From Pirellulaceae bacterium (GTDB lineage Bacteria; Planctomycetota; Planctomycetia; Pirellulales; Pirellulaceae), in NCBI GenBank assembly GCA_030681235.1, contig JAUXWY010000494.1, forward strand, positions 1 through 44,966: a stretch of DNA of 44,966 nucleotides, read 5' to 3'. The notes beneath the pieces are model-generated. The model was not told where the DNA came from. It ran no database searches and worked only from the letters and a program-made list of their open reading frames with translations. Every line of letters begins with the position of its first letter. Position 1 is the first letter of the stretch. This document shows, in pieces, positions 1 through 7,837 of the stretch. A program made the position numbers and the translations under genes.

Positions 1-58
1 TGGGGACACCCATAGTTTTGTGTGCCGCTGGGTGGGCGATGATGGGCGGCTCAGTTAC

Positions 59-224
59 AGAATTCGGCTTCGTGCTTGCCGAAAATTTAAGCAAGTTTCG
101 ATGTGATGGCTGAGCCAATCGTCCAAGATCGTTGGGACGGGAGAATTCGGCTTCGTGTTTACCGAAACTTGAAGCAGGTTTCGATGCGATGACTGAGCCG
201 ATCGTCCAAGATCTTTGGGACGGG
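59..224. repeat. 83-bp imperfect tandem duplication
   Basis: Two adjacent copies of the same 83-bp unit lie at 59-141 and 142-224; both begin AGAATTCGGCTTCGTG and end TTGGGACGGG, with a small number of substitutions between them. Each unit contains two short hairpins: TTCGG...CCGAA near its start and CGTCC...GGACG near its end. The stem bases are kept while loop bases vary. The unit is non-coding as far as can be seen. It may be a local slippage product or part of a dispersed palindromic family whose other members lie outside the window. Confidence 0.8.
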
Positions 225-912
225 GCGTGAGAGGCGCGTGATAGTGGCAAGAGAGAGGGGCGAGAGAGAGGGGTGAAAAAATAAGTGGGCCGGGTAGTTG
301 GCGGCGAGGTTGCTGAGCAGTGGCAATGTGATGCCGAGCGTGGTTGAAGTTGCGATTCTATGACGGTTCGATTTGGTCGATTTGGTATTTGTCAGCTGGA
401 TAATAGCTGGCGAGTCTTGGCAGGGATGTTGTAACGCTGGCCTCGTTTTCGACTGCGAGTGTCGTCGATCACCGTCGGCTTGCCAGCCACCGAACTAAAC
501 AAGCGACCAAAGATGAGTAGAAGCCCGAGCTAGGACCTGTCCAGATCCCTGCGATGGAATCATTTGGGGGGAAGAGAAGGCCCGTGTCAAAAACGGTGGG
601 CGAATATTTTCACAGCATTTCCGAAAATATTTTTGGGGTCGGGAAACGGGAAAATCGAGCCACGGCTGAACACGGATTGGCACGGATTGGGGGGGCGGAA
701 GCCGGATTTCAGATCGTAGAGTTCAGATTTGAGATTTCAAAGCGCAGATTTCAAAGTGCAGATTTCAATGTTCAGACGGCCTGGTTCTCATCGGAGGGGC
801 CCGTCGCGAATCTCGCCAAGAATTTCGGCTGTTGCCCGAGTTGGCGCCGTGGGAAAATTGAATGTTTGGCTGACGAAACTCTTGGCGAGTTTCGCTCTGT
901 TGCTAGAGGCGC
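225..912. other. Gene-free stretch at the left edge
   Basis: No convincing gene was found. Open frames here (for example one running from 554 into ppdK on the opposite strand) have no recognisable protein character. The stretch contains low-complexity purine runs around 250-275, two CACGGATTGG copies at 671-690, and a 14-bp triplication at 731-772. It looks like decayed intergenic DNA. Confidence 0.5.
731..772. repeat. 14-bp unit repeated three times
   Basis: Units at 731-744, 745-758 and 759-772 follow the pattern SAGATTTCAAWGYK (GAGATTTCAAAGCG, CAGATTTCAAAGTG, CAGATTTCAATGTT), and a partial unit CAGATTT precedes them at 724-730. This looks like simple slippage-type repetition in non-coding DNA. 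Confidence 0.7.
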
Positions 913-947
913 AAAAAAAACCTGCCTTCGTTTTGGACGAGGGCAGG
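913..947 (-). terminator. Rho-independent terminator of ppdK
   Basis: Read on the minus strand, CCTGCC-C-TCG pairs with CGA-A-GGCAGG around a 7-base loop (one mismatch), followed directly by a run of eight T. It begins 36 bases after the ppdK stop codon and is correctly oriented to end that transcript. Confidence 0.85.
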
Positions 948-982
948 GATTCGGAGTTGGTTTGTGCGGCGGAAACGCAAGC

Positions 983-3640
983 TTAGCCGTGGCGGATTGC
1001 GGCTTGGGCGGCGGCCAGGCGAGCGATGGGCACGCGGAATGGCGAGCAGCTGACGTAGTCCAAACCGGCCCGGTGACAGAAGTCCACCGATTCCGGATCG
1101 CCACCGTGTTCACCACAAATCCCGAGCTTGATGTCCTTCCGAGCAGCGCGGCCTTTGGTCACGGCCATCTGCACCAATTGACCGACACCCGTTTGGTCCA
1201 ACGACACAAACGGATCGATCGGCATCAGCTCCTTCGACAAGTATTCGGGCAAGAACGTCCCGATATCGTCGCGGCTAAATCCGAAAGTCATTTGCGTCAG
1301 GTCGTTCGTTCCGAAGCTGAAGAATTCGGCCTCGGCGGCAATCAGATCGGCGGTTAGAGCGGCCCGAGGAATTTCGATCATCGTCCCGATCATGATGGCC
1401 AACTTGTCGGTGAACTTCTTGGCGGCTTTCACGGCTTCGATCGTTTCAACAACCTTGGCCCGGAGCATCCGTAGCTCTTCCACCATGCCCACCAATGGGA
1501 TCATGATCTCAGGCTTGGCCACGATGCGCTTCTTCTGGCAGTTGATCGCCGCTTCGACAATGGCGGTCACTTGCATCTCCAGAATTTCGGGGTAGGTCAC
1601 GCACAAGCGGCAACCGCGATGACCCAACATCGGGTTCATTTCGTGCAATTGATCCACGCGAGCCTTGACGTCCGCTGGCTTGACGCCCAACATGTCGGCC
1701 ATTTCTTTTTGGGCCTTTGGTTCGTTCGGCAAGAATTCGTGGAGAGGTGGATCCAACAAGCGGACGGTGACTGGCAGCCCGTCCATCGCTTTGAAGATGC
1801 CCTCGAAGTCTTTGCGTTGATATGGCAATAGCTTTGCCAACGCAATGCGGCGATCTTCTTCTTTGTCCGCCAAGATCATTTCCCGCATGGCGGCAATGCG
1901 ATCTTCCTCAAAGAACATGTGCTCGGTTCGGCACAAACCGATCCCTTGCGCACCGAACGATCGAGCCTTCTTGGCGTCGTTCGGTGAATCAGCGTTCGTG
2001 CGGACGCCCAAGCGGCGATACTTGTCGGCCCATTCCATCAGCGTGGAAAAATTGCCCGACAGCGTTGGCGTTTGGGTTTCCACCGAACCGACCATGACTT
2101 CGCCGGTGGTGCCGTCGATGCTCAAGATGTCCTTTTGGCCAAAGGTCTTGCCATTGACCGTGATCTTGCCGGCCTTTTCATTGATTTGGATTTCGCCGGC
2201 TCCGACGACGCAGCAACGACCCCAACCGCGAGCGACCACCGCCGCGTGGCTAGTCATGCCACCGGTGCTGGTCAAAATCCCAGCGGCCTTGTGCATGCCG
2301 TCCACGTCTTCGGGGCTGGTTTCTTTGCGAACCAATAAGACCTTTTCGCCAGCTTCAGCGCGGCGCACGGCTTCTTCGGCAGTGAACGCCAAGGCGCCCA
2401 CAGCAGCACCCGGCGATGCCGGCAAACCCTTCGTCAAGACGGTTGCGGACTTGCGGGCGGCAGGATTAAAGCTGGGCAACAACAACTGGTTCAAGTCGTT
2501 GGCTGGGACGCGAAGTACGGCCTTCTTTTCGTCGATCAGCTTCTCGGTGACCATTTCGCAGGCGATCCGCACCGCAGCGGCACCGGTTCGCTTGCCCGTT
2601 CGAGTTTGCAGCATGTACAACTTGCCACGTTCGATCGTGAACTCGATGTCTTGCATTTCTTTGTAGTGGGCTTCCAAGATATCCTTGATCTTCATCAATT
2701 CTTCGTAAACATCTTTGTTCCACTTCTTCATTTCGGCGGTTGGTTGTGGGGTACGAATACCAGCCACCACGTCTTCGCCCTGAGCATTGATCAAGAACTC
2801 GCCGTAGAACTTGTTCTCGCCGGTCGATGGATTGCGAGTGAAGGCCACGCCTGTGCCCGAATCGGATCCCATGTTGCCATAGACCATCGATTGGACGTTG
2901 ACCGCCGTGCCCAACAAGCCGCGAATGTTTTCGATCTCGCGATACTTGACGGCTTTGTCCGAATCCCAGCTCTTGAACACGGCTTCGATTGCTAGTTCCA
3001 ATTGCACGGTTGGATCTTGCGGGAACGCCTTGCCGGTGTGCTTCTTGTACACGTCTTTATAGGCTTGGACCAATTCTTGGAGACCCTCGGCCGGCACATC
3101 CGTGTCTTGGCTGACCTTGTACTTCTTCTTGACCTGGTCAAAAGCGTGTTCGAAGTGCTCGTGGTCGACGCCCATCACCACGTCACCGAACATGTTGATT
3201 ACCCGGCGATACGCGTCGTAAGCAAACCGAGCGTTTCCGGTCGCCTTCGTCAAGCCTTGAACCGATAGGTCGGTCAAACCCAGGTTCAGAATCGTATTCA
3301 TCATGCCCGGCATGCTGACGGCAGCACCCGAACGGACCGACACCAACAGAGGGTCATTATTGTCGCCGAACTTCTTGCCCAGCTCTTTTTCCAGTGCCTT
3401 GATGTGTTTGCCGACTTCGTCCATCAAGCCTTCAGGCAGCTTGTGTTTGGCTTTGACGTACGAGTCGCAGCATTCGGTTGTGATCGTGAAACCGGGAGGA
3501 ACCGGCAGACCAATTGCGGTCATTTCGGCCAAGTTGACGCCCTTACCACCCAGCAAGGCTTTGGTCAAACCCCTGCCTTCCGTCTTGGTGGCTCCGAAGT
3601 AGTAGACCATTTTGCCTGGTTTGGCCGCCGCTTTTGCCAT
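983..3640 (-). CDS. ppdK: Pyruvate, phosphate dikinase
   Basis: This 885-residue protein has the length and full domain order of bacterial pyruvate phosphate dikinase, which interconverts pyruvate, ATP and phosphate with phosphoenolpyruvate, AMP and pyrophosphate in the cytoplasm. The N-terminal ATP-grasp nucleotide-binding part (about 1-350) carries GGKGVNLAEM and the SVRSGAAVSMPGMM segment. The central swivelling domain has GGMTSHAAVVARGWG with catalytic His465 and the adjacent Thr463 that a regulatory kinase can phosphorylate. The C-terminal PEP/pyruvate barrel has GLCRTEHMFF, FGTNDLTQ and GICGEHGGDP with acid/base Cys842. The start ATG lies about 60 bases downstream of a good promoter and the gene ends at a terminator, so it is probably monocistronic. 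No regulatory kinase/phosphatase gene (DUF299) is nearby. Confidence 0.97.
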   Translation of the reverse strand: MAKAAAKPGKMVYYFGATKTEGRGLTKALLGGKGVNLAEMTAIGLPVPPGFTITTECCDSYVKAKHKLPEGLMDEVGKHIKALEKELGKKFGDNNDPLLVSVRSGAAVSMPGMMNTILNLGLTDLSVQGLTKATGNARFAYDAYRRVINMFGDVVMGVDHEHFEHAFDQVKKKYKVSQDTDVPAEGLQELVQAYKDVYKKHTGKAFPQDPTVQLELAIEAVFKSWDSDKAVKYREIENIRGLLGTAVNVQSMVYGNMGSDSGTGVAFTRNPSTGENKFYGEFLINAQGEDVVAGIRTPQPTAEMKKWNKDVYEELMKIKDILEAHYKEMQDIEFTIERGKLYMLQTRTGKRTGAAAVRIACEMVTEKLIDEKKAVLRVPANDLNQLLLPSFNPAARKSATVLTKGLPASPGAAVGALAFTAEEAVRRAEAGEKVLLVRKETSPEDVDGMHKAAGILTSTGGMTSHAAVVARGWGRCCVVGAGEIQINEKAGKITVNGKTFGQKDILSIDGTTGEVMVGSVETQTPTLSGNFSTLMEWADKYRRLGVRTNADSPNDAKKARSFGAQGIGLCRTEHMFFEEDRIAAMREMILADKEEDRRIALAKLLPYQRKDFEGIFKAMDGLPVTVRLLDPPLHEFLPNEPKAQKEMADMLGVKPADVKARVDQLHEMNPMLGHRGCRLCVTYPEILEMQVTAIVEAAINCQKKRIVAKPEIMIPLVGMVEELRMLRAKVVETIEAVKAAKKFTDKLAIMIGTMIEIPRAALTADLIAAEAEFFSFGTNDLTQMTFGFSRDDIGTFLPEYLSKELMPIDPFVSLDQTGVGQLVQMAVTKGRAARKDIKLGICGEHGGDPESVDFCHRAGLDYVSCSPFRVPIARLAAAQAAIRHG

Positions 3641-3699
3641 TCGTCGATAACCTCAAAAGAGTGAGAATTGCTGGGGAAGGAAATCTTGCCCAGCCCCGA

Positions 3700-3728
3700 A
3701 ATGTAGCAATGCGCAGCAAAATCGTCAA
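3700..3728 (-). promoter_or_regulatory. Predicted sigma-70-type promoter of ppdK
   Basis: On the minus strand TTGACG (3728-3723) and TACATT (3705-3700) are separated by exactly 17 bases. This is close to the bacterial housekeeping consensus and is placed 60 bases upstream of the ppdK start. Between them and the gene, GCTGGG...CCCAGC can form a small leader hairpin. Confidence 0.6.
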
Positions 3729-3789
3729 TGACTTCGCCACTCCAACAGCCGTTCGAATTGGGACGAGAAGTCCGCGATAACGAGGCAGG

Positions 3790-4021
3790 GTCTGTCCCCG
3801 CTGGTCGCGCGGTCCGTCGGGCACGGTGTTGAAGGGCAGAGGAGCTTGGCTCGGATACGGATACTGACGCGGCGTCAGTCCCCGCGATCCCCCGGAGGCC
3901 AAGTCAGTCCCCGCTGCTCACGCGGCGCGATGGGGACGGCGGTTAACGCCTGCGTCTGGCTCGGGGGCTGATGTGGAGTCTGTCCCCGGTGCTCGCGCGG
4001 CCCGATGGGCACGACGGTTAA
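3790..4021. repeat. Three 44-nt palindrome-like repeats
   Basis: Imperfect copies of one 44-nt unit lie at 3790-3833, 3903-3946 and 3978-4021, all in the same orientation, with consensus GTCTGTCCCCGSTGCTCGCG followed by CGGCSCGATGGGSACGRCGGTTAA. In copy two GTCCCC pairs with GGGGAC, and copies one and three keep weaker versions of that stem. A separate 17-nt palindrome ACTGACGCGGCGTCAGT sits at 3863-3879 between copies one and two. The block fills the gap between the 3' end of the YbjQ-type gene and the ppdK promoter and contains no gene. Confidence 0.7.
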
Positions 4022-4057
4022 ATGGAGCGGTACAGGGTTGCTCGAGGGGATAGGCGG

Positions 4058-4375
4058 CTAAACGATCACGGCGGTGCCGGAGACGGCGACCATCATCATG
4101 CCATTGGCTTGGCCCAAGACTTCATAGTCAATGTCGACGCCAACCACCGCATTCGCACCGCGTTCGGCGGCCCGCTGCTCCATTTCAGAGATCGCGGCCA
4201 TCCGGGCATCGTTCAAAACCTTTTCGTAACTGGCCGTGCGGCCACCGACGATATCCCGAATGCCGGCAAAAAAGTCGCGGAACAGATTCGCGCCCATGAT
4301 CGCTTCGCCCGTCACGATTCCCAAATACTGTTTGATCGGGTGACCTTCAATCGTCGGGGTGGTCGTTGTCAACAT
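4058..4375 (-). CDS. YbjQ/DUF74 family protein
   Basis: This 105-residue cytoplasmic protein covers the complete YbjQ (DUF74) domain, a small pentamer-forming family often labelled heavy-metal-binding although its cellular role is not established. The features seen are the N-terminal [16 protein letters not shown] segment, the central arginine/glutamate-rich helix with [11 protein letters not shown], and the strongly conserved [13 protein letters not shown] block, ending in the strand pair around [11 protein letters not shown]. It starts 12 bases after the stop codon of the MutS-like gene and is very likely co-transcribed with it. No signal peptide or membrane segment is visible. Confidence 0.9.
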   Translation of the reverse strand: MLTTTTPTIEGHPIKQYLGIVTGEAIMGANLFRDFFAGIRDIVGGRTASYEKVLNDARMAAISEMEQRAAERGANAVVGVDIDYEVLGQANGMMMVAVSGTAVIV

Positions 4376-4387
4376 GAATGGGGTTCC

Positions 4388-6346
4388 TCAAGTTATCTTA
4401 TTCGGTCGCATCCAGTCCAGTCCCACCAACGCCAACAACTTCAGGGCGTTGGTGGTCGGGGTAATGCCGGGCCGCAGCAGATAATCAAAGGTCATCGTCT
4501 GCTTGCCATCGATCTCGACGAACGACTCTTTGAAGTGTACGACGTCCAGATTTCCAGCCAACTCTGTCACGTCGGGCAACTGCAAGTCGTGCGTCGAGAT
4601 GGCTCCAATCGCTTTTCTCGCCAGCAGCTGTTGGATCACTCGCGTGACTGCAATTTGTCGCTCTTGCGAATTGGTGCCCTGGAGGATTTCGTCCAACAGG
4701 TACACATATTGGATACCAACTCCGGTGGAAAAATCTCGGGAGCGATCCACGATCTGTTTCAGTCGCCGCAGTTCCGACATGAAGAAGCTCACGCCATCGG
4801 CCAACGAATCGGCCACGCGCATGCTGGTGCCAATTTCGACGGCCGGCATCCGAAACGCTGCGGCGTCGACCGGCCCACCCATTCGTCCCAAGATCAGGTT
4901 CGCGCCGATCGCGCGTAAGTAGGTGCTCTTGCCGGACATGTTCGAGCCGGTCACGACCAATGACTTGCTCCACGGTCCCAAAGACACGGGATTGGCCACC
5001 GCTCCTGGACCCAATAATGGGTGGCCAACCCGTTGGCCCATGACTGCCGGTTGTCCTTCACTCGCTGGAACCAGCTCGGGGAATACCCAAGTCGGATGAT
5101 CGAAGCGACACTGGGCTAGCACGGCCAGCGCTTCCAATTCGCCCAACGAATCGAACCAGCCAAAGAGCTGTTGCCCCCAACGCAGTCGCCACTTTTCGAG
5201 CGCTGCCAAAACATGCAGGTCCCACAAGAACGCAAATTGGACCACGACATAAAAAATAAACGTGACGCCGCTGCGAAGATTCCCCAACATGCTGCACAGC
5301 AACAATTGCTTCATCGCGGCTCGATGAGCAGACGTGCCGTTGGAGGGGTTGGCTTGAGCGGTCACGCGGCGTTGCAAGTCATCGATCATGTCGGTGCGAA
5401 TCGGAATCGACGCAATCATCTCCAGCAATTGCTGGTATTGCCGGACGTCTTCCGCACGGGAGGAGACCTGCCGAAAAATCTCGTGGATCGGTGCCGCCGT
5501 CACAACACTAAGCAAGAAATTGACCAGCACCAACCCGAACAGACTCGTCCCGAACCACGACGCCGAGATCCATCCAAAAGCTCCAGCGGTCAAAATCAGG
5601 ACCAACAACACGGCCGACACGCGAGCCACGGTGATCATCGTTCCTAGCCACGGCGACAACGGAGGACCGGCGGCCCAGGCCATGATCGTCGCGGGGCTAG
5701 AGACAGGACTGACACTGCCCCAACAGCTCAGCAAAAACTCGTGCCGCCATTGGTCGGCATCGGCCAAGGCCTTGACGCTTTCCTGTCGTTTTCGAGTTTC
5801 CTCCAATGAGGTCGCTTGTAGCATCCATTGGTGCAGCATCGCTTGCCCCGACGGCGTCCGAGCCAAATTCAGCAACCGCCACAGCGACTTTTCACCCTCC
5901 AAGTCCAGGTCGGTGATGGTGACTCGGTCCAATTTCGGATGGCCAGCTTCTTCGGCGCGTTTCGAAAGCCCAGGGACTTTGAGCGCGTCATCAGCCCAGG
6001 TCAATGGATTCGAGATATTGGGCCAATCTCGCTTGATTCGGGCCAGACCCTGGCGAAAGAAAGCCAATTGCAAAGCGACTTGCAAGCGTCGATTGTCGAA
6101 AATGCCGTGATAGATCACAAAGAACAGAAATACGGTCGCGACCACCGCAAACGAACTCCACCACATCTGGGGCGTATCGCGGTACTGGAAGAACGCGGCA
6201 AAAAAACAAAACGCCGCGGCTAAAAAGGTCAGCCCACGAGCCAACCCGCTCCAACCACAACGTTGGTTCAGGCTCGCCAATTCGGTTTGGTGGCGAGAAA
6301 CTTGTTCTTGATAAAAAGCAACGGGATCAGGAACCAAGGTCGTCAT
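4388..6346 (-). CDS. Membrane-anchored MutS-like ATPase
   Basis: The C-terminal third of this 652-residue protein is a MutS ATPase core: Walker A GSNMSGKST (467-475), Walker B LLDEI with the following LQGTNSQER signature loop (about 550-563), and the STHD switch with His586. A MutS lever/clamp-like helical region precedes it. The DNA mismatch-binding domain I of true MutS is absent. Instead hydrophobic segments near 36-53, 63-80, 241-259, 265-284 and 359-377 indicate several membrane spans. Such MutS-related membrane proteins are known in bacteria, but their function is unsettled; a role in mismatch repair is not supported by this architecture. The gene precedes the YbjQ-type gene by 12 bases. 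Confidence 0.88.
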   Translation of the reverse strand: MTTLVPDPVAFYQEQVSRHQTELASLNQRCGWSGLARGLTFLAAAFCFFAAFFQYRDTPQMWWSSFAVVATVFLFFVIYHGIFDNRRLQVALQLAFFRQGLARIKRDWPNISNPLTWADDALKVPGLSKRAEEAGHPKLDRVTITDLDLEGEKSLWRLLNLARTPSGQAMLHQWMLQATSLEETRKRQESVKALADADQWRHEFLLSCWGSVSPVSSPATIMAWAAGPPLSPWLGTMITVARVSAVLLVLILTAGAFGWISASWFGTSLFGLVLVNFLLSVVTAAPIHEIFRQVSSRAEDVRQYQQLLEMIASIPIRTDMIDDLQRRVTAQANPSNGTSAHRAAMKQLLLCSMLGNLRSGVTFIFYVVVQFAFLWDLHVLAALEKWRLRWGQQLFGWFDSLGELEALAVLAQCRFDHPTWVFPELVPASEGQPAVMGQRVGHPLLGPGAVANPVSLGPWSKSLVVTGSNMSGKSTYLRAIGANLILGRMGGPVDAAAFRMPAVEIGTSMRVADSLADGVSFFMSELRRLKQIVDRSRDFSTGVGIQYVYLLDEILQGTNSQERQIAVTRVIQQLLARKAIGAISTHDLQLPDVTELAGNLDVVHFKESFVEIDGKQTMTFDYLLRPGITPTTNALKLLALVGLDWMRPNKIT

Positions 6347-6448
6347 CCTTCGGCGATCGCAGGCCGCCCGAGGAGAACCGCTCCGCTCCGACTGATTCCT
6401 AGCACCATTCGCCGTTTGCTCAGAGTTTATACCCCAACGAGGCCGACG

Positions 6449-7678
6449 CTAATAGCCGGATAGTTCGGTTGCTCGGCGGACCCGGTCGATCCCGATCATG
6501 AAGGCGGCCGTCCGCAGCGAGACCTTGTGCTCGGTACTCATTTGCCACACGTCTTCAAACGCCGACGACAGCACATTGTCCAAGTTTTGGCGAACTCGAT
6601 TGAGGTCCCAAACGTAGTACTGGCGGTTCTGGACCCATTCGAAATAGCTGACGGTGACACCGCCGGCGTTGGCCAAAATATCGGGCAAAACCAAGACCCT
6701 GTTGGCCTCGAAGATGTCGTCCGCTTCGGGAGCCACCGGTCCGTTGGCACCCTCGACAATGATTTGGGCCTTGATCGTGTGGACGTTTGAGGCATTGATC
6801 ACATTCCCCAACGCCGCCGGGACCAACATCTCGACGTCCAACGCCAATAATTCTTCGTTCGAAATGATCTCGGCATTGCCAAAGCCCTTGAGCGTGTGAT
6901 GCTGCAGGACATGTTTCAAGGCCGCCGGAATATCGAGCCCGTTGGGGTTGTAGTAGGCGCCGGACAAGTCGCTGATGGCCACGACATTAAAATCGGACTC
7001 GTGCAGCAACTTCGCGGCATGTGTCCCCACGTTCCCGAACCCTTGAATCGCCACCCGAGTTTCTTTGGGAAAGCGACCCAGTCGTTGTAAAACCTTAAAT
7101 GCCAAAATTCCCAAGCCGCGTCCGGTCGCTTCTTCACGACCTTTCGAACCATAGTGTTCGACCGGTTTGCCTGTAATCACTGCCGGATTGAAGCCGTGGT
7201 ACTTTTCCCACTGATTGCGAATCCAGGACATCACGGTTGAATTGGTGCCCATGTCAGGAGCCGGAATATCCACGTCGGGGCCGATGATCTCGTGAATCTG
7301 ATCGATGAACTTGCGAGTGATTCGTTCCAGCTCTTTGATGCTAAGCTTGCGAGGATCAACACAAATGCCACCCTTCGCGCCGCCGTACGGAAGGTTGACG
7401 ACCGCCGTCTTCCAAGTCATCAACGAAGCCAGAGCCCGGACTTCGTCCAGATCCACTTCCCAGTGATACCGCAAACCGCCCTTCATGGGCCCTCGAGCAT
7501 TATTGTGCTGGACCCGAAACCCAATCAGCGTCTCCAATCGGCCATCGTCCATTTCCACGGGGACTTCAACTTGCACTTCGCGTTTGCAGGTGACGAGCAA
7601 CCGGCGCATGGAGTCGGCCAGTTCCAAGTGATCCGCTGCTTTGTTGAAATACTTCTCGACCGCCTCAAAAGCCTTCAT
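6449..7678 (-). CDS. gdhA: Glutamate dehydrogenase
   Basis: This 409-residue enzyme of the hexameric Glu/Leu/Phe/Val dehydrogenase family oxidatively deaminates glutamate to 2-oxoglutarate or runs in reverse to assimilate ammonium. The substrate-binding domain has PMKGGLRYH (Lys66), MTWKTAV (Lys90) and the catalytic-lysine segment PYGGAKGG (Lys102), followed by PAPDMGT. The Rossmann domain has GFGNVG for NAD(P). A longer frame extends upstream to 7723, but I chose the ATG at 7678 because an AGAGGA Shine-Dalgarno sits just upstream and the shorter protein matches the family's N-terminus. Cofactor preference cannot be told from the sequence alone. Confidence 0.96.
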   Translation of the reverse strand: MKAFEAVEKYFNKAADHLELADSMRRLLVTCKREVQVEVPVEMDDGRLETLIGFRVQHNNARGPMKGGLRYHWEVDLDEVRALASLMTWKTAVVNLPYGGAKGGICVDPRKLSIKELERITRKFIDQIHEIIGPDVDIPAPDMGTNSTVMSWIRNQWEKYHGFNPAVITGKPVEHYGSKGREEATGRGLGILAFKVLQRLGRFPKETRVAIQGFGNVGTHAAKLLHESDFNVVAISDLSGAYYNPNGLDIPAALKHVLQHHTLKGFGNAEIISNEELLALDVEMLVPAALGNVINASNVHTIKAQIIVEGANGPVAPEADDIFEANRVLVLPDILANAGGVTVSYFEWVQNRQYYVWDLNRVRQNLDNVLSSAFEDVWQMSTEHKVSLRTAAFMIGIDRVRRATELSGY

Positions 7679-7837
7679 GGAGTGTCCTCTGGAACCTGTG
7701 CGCCTTAGGGAACTTTCGACCACAACAAAATATCGCTAGGGAGCAGACTCGTACATACGGGGTCCCCTCGCGCCAAAAGCGTGGTTTGTGTCGGTGCGCG
7801 TCCGCGTTCTGCCGAACGTCGCTACGCTCGCCAGGGT

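Noticed and set aside
554-1357. 267-codon plus-strand frame
   Set aside because: It overlaps ppdK on the opposite strand, and its composition follows the codon pattern of the real gene.
3790-4021. CRISPR array
   Set aside because: Only three copies, imperfect, with spacers of 69 and 31 bases and no cas genes.
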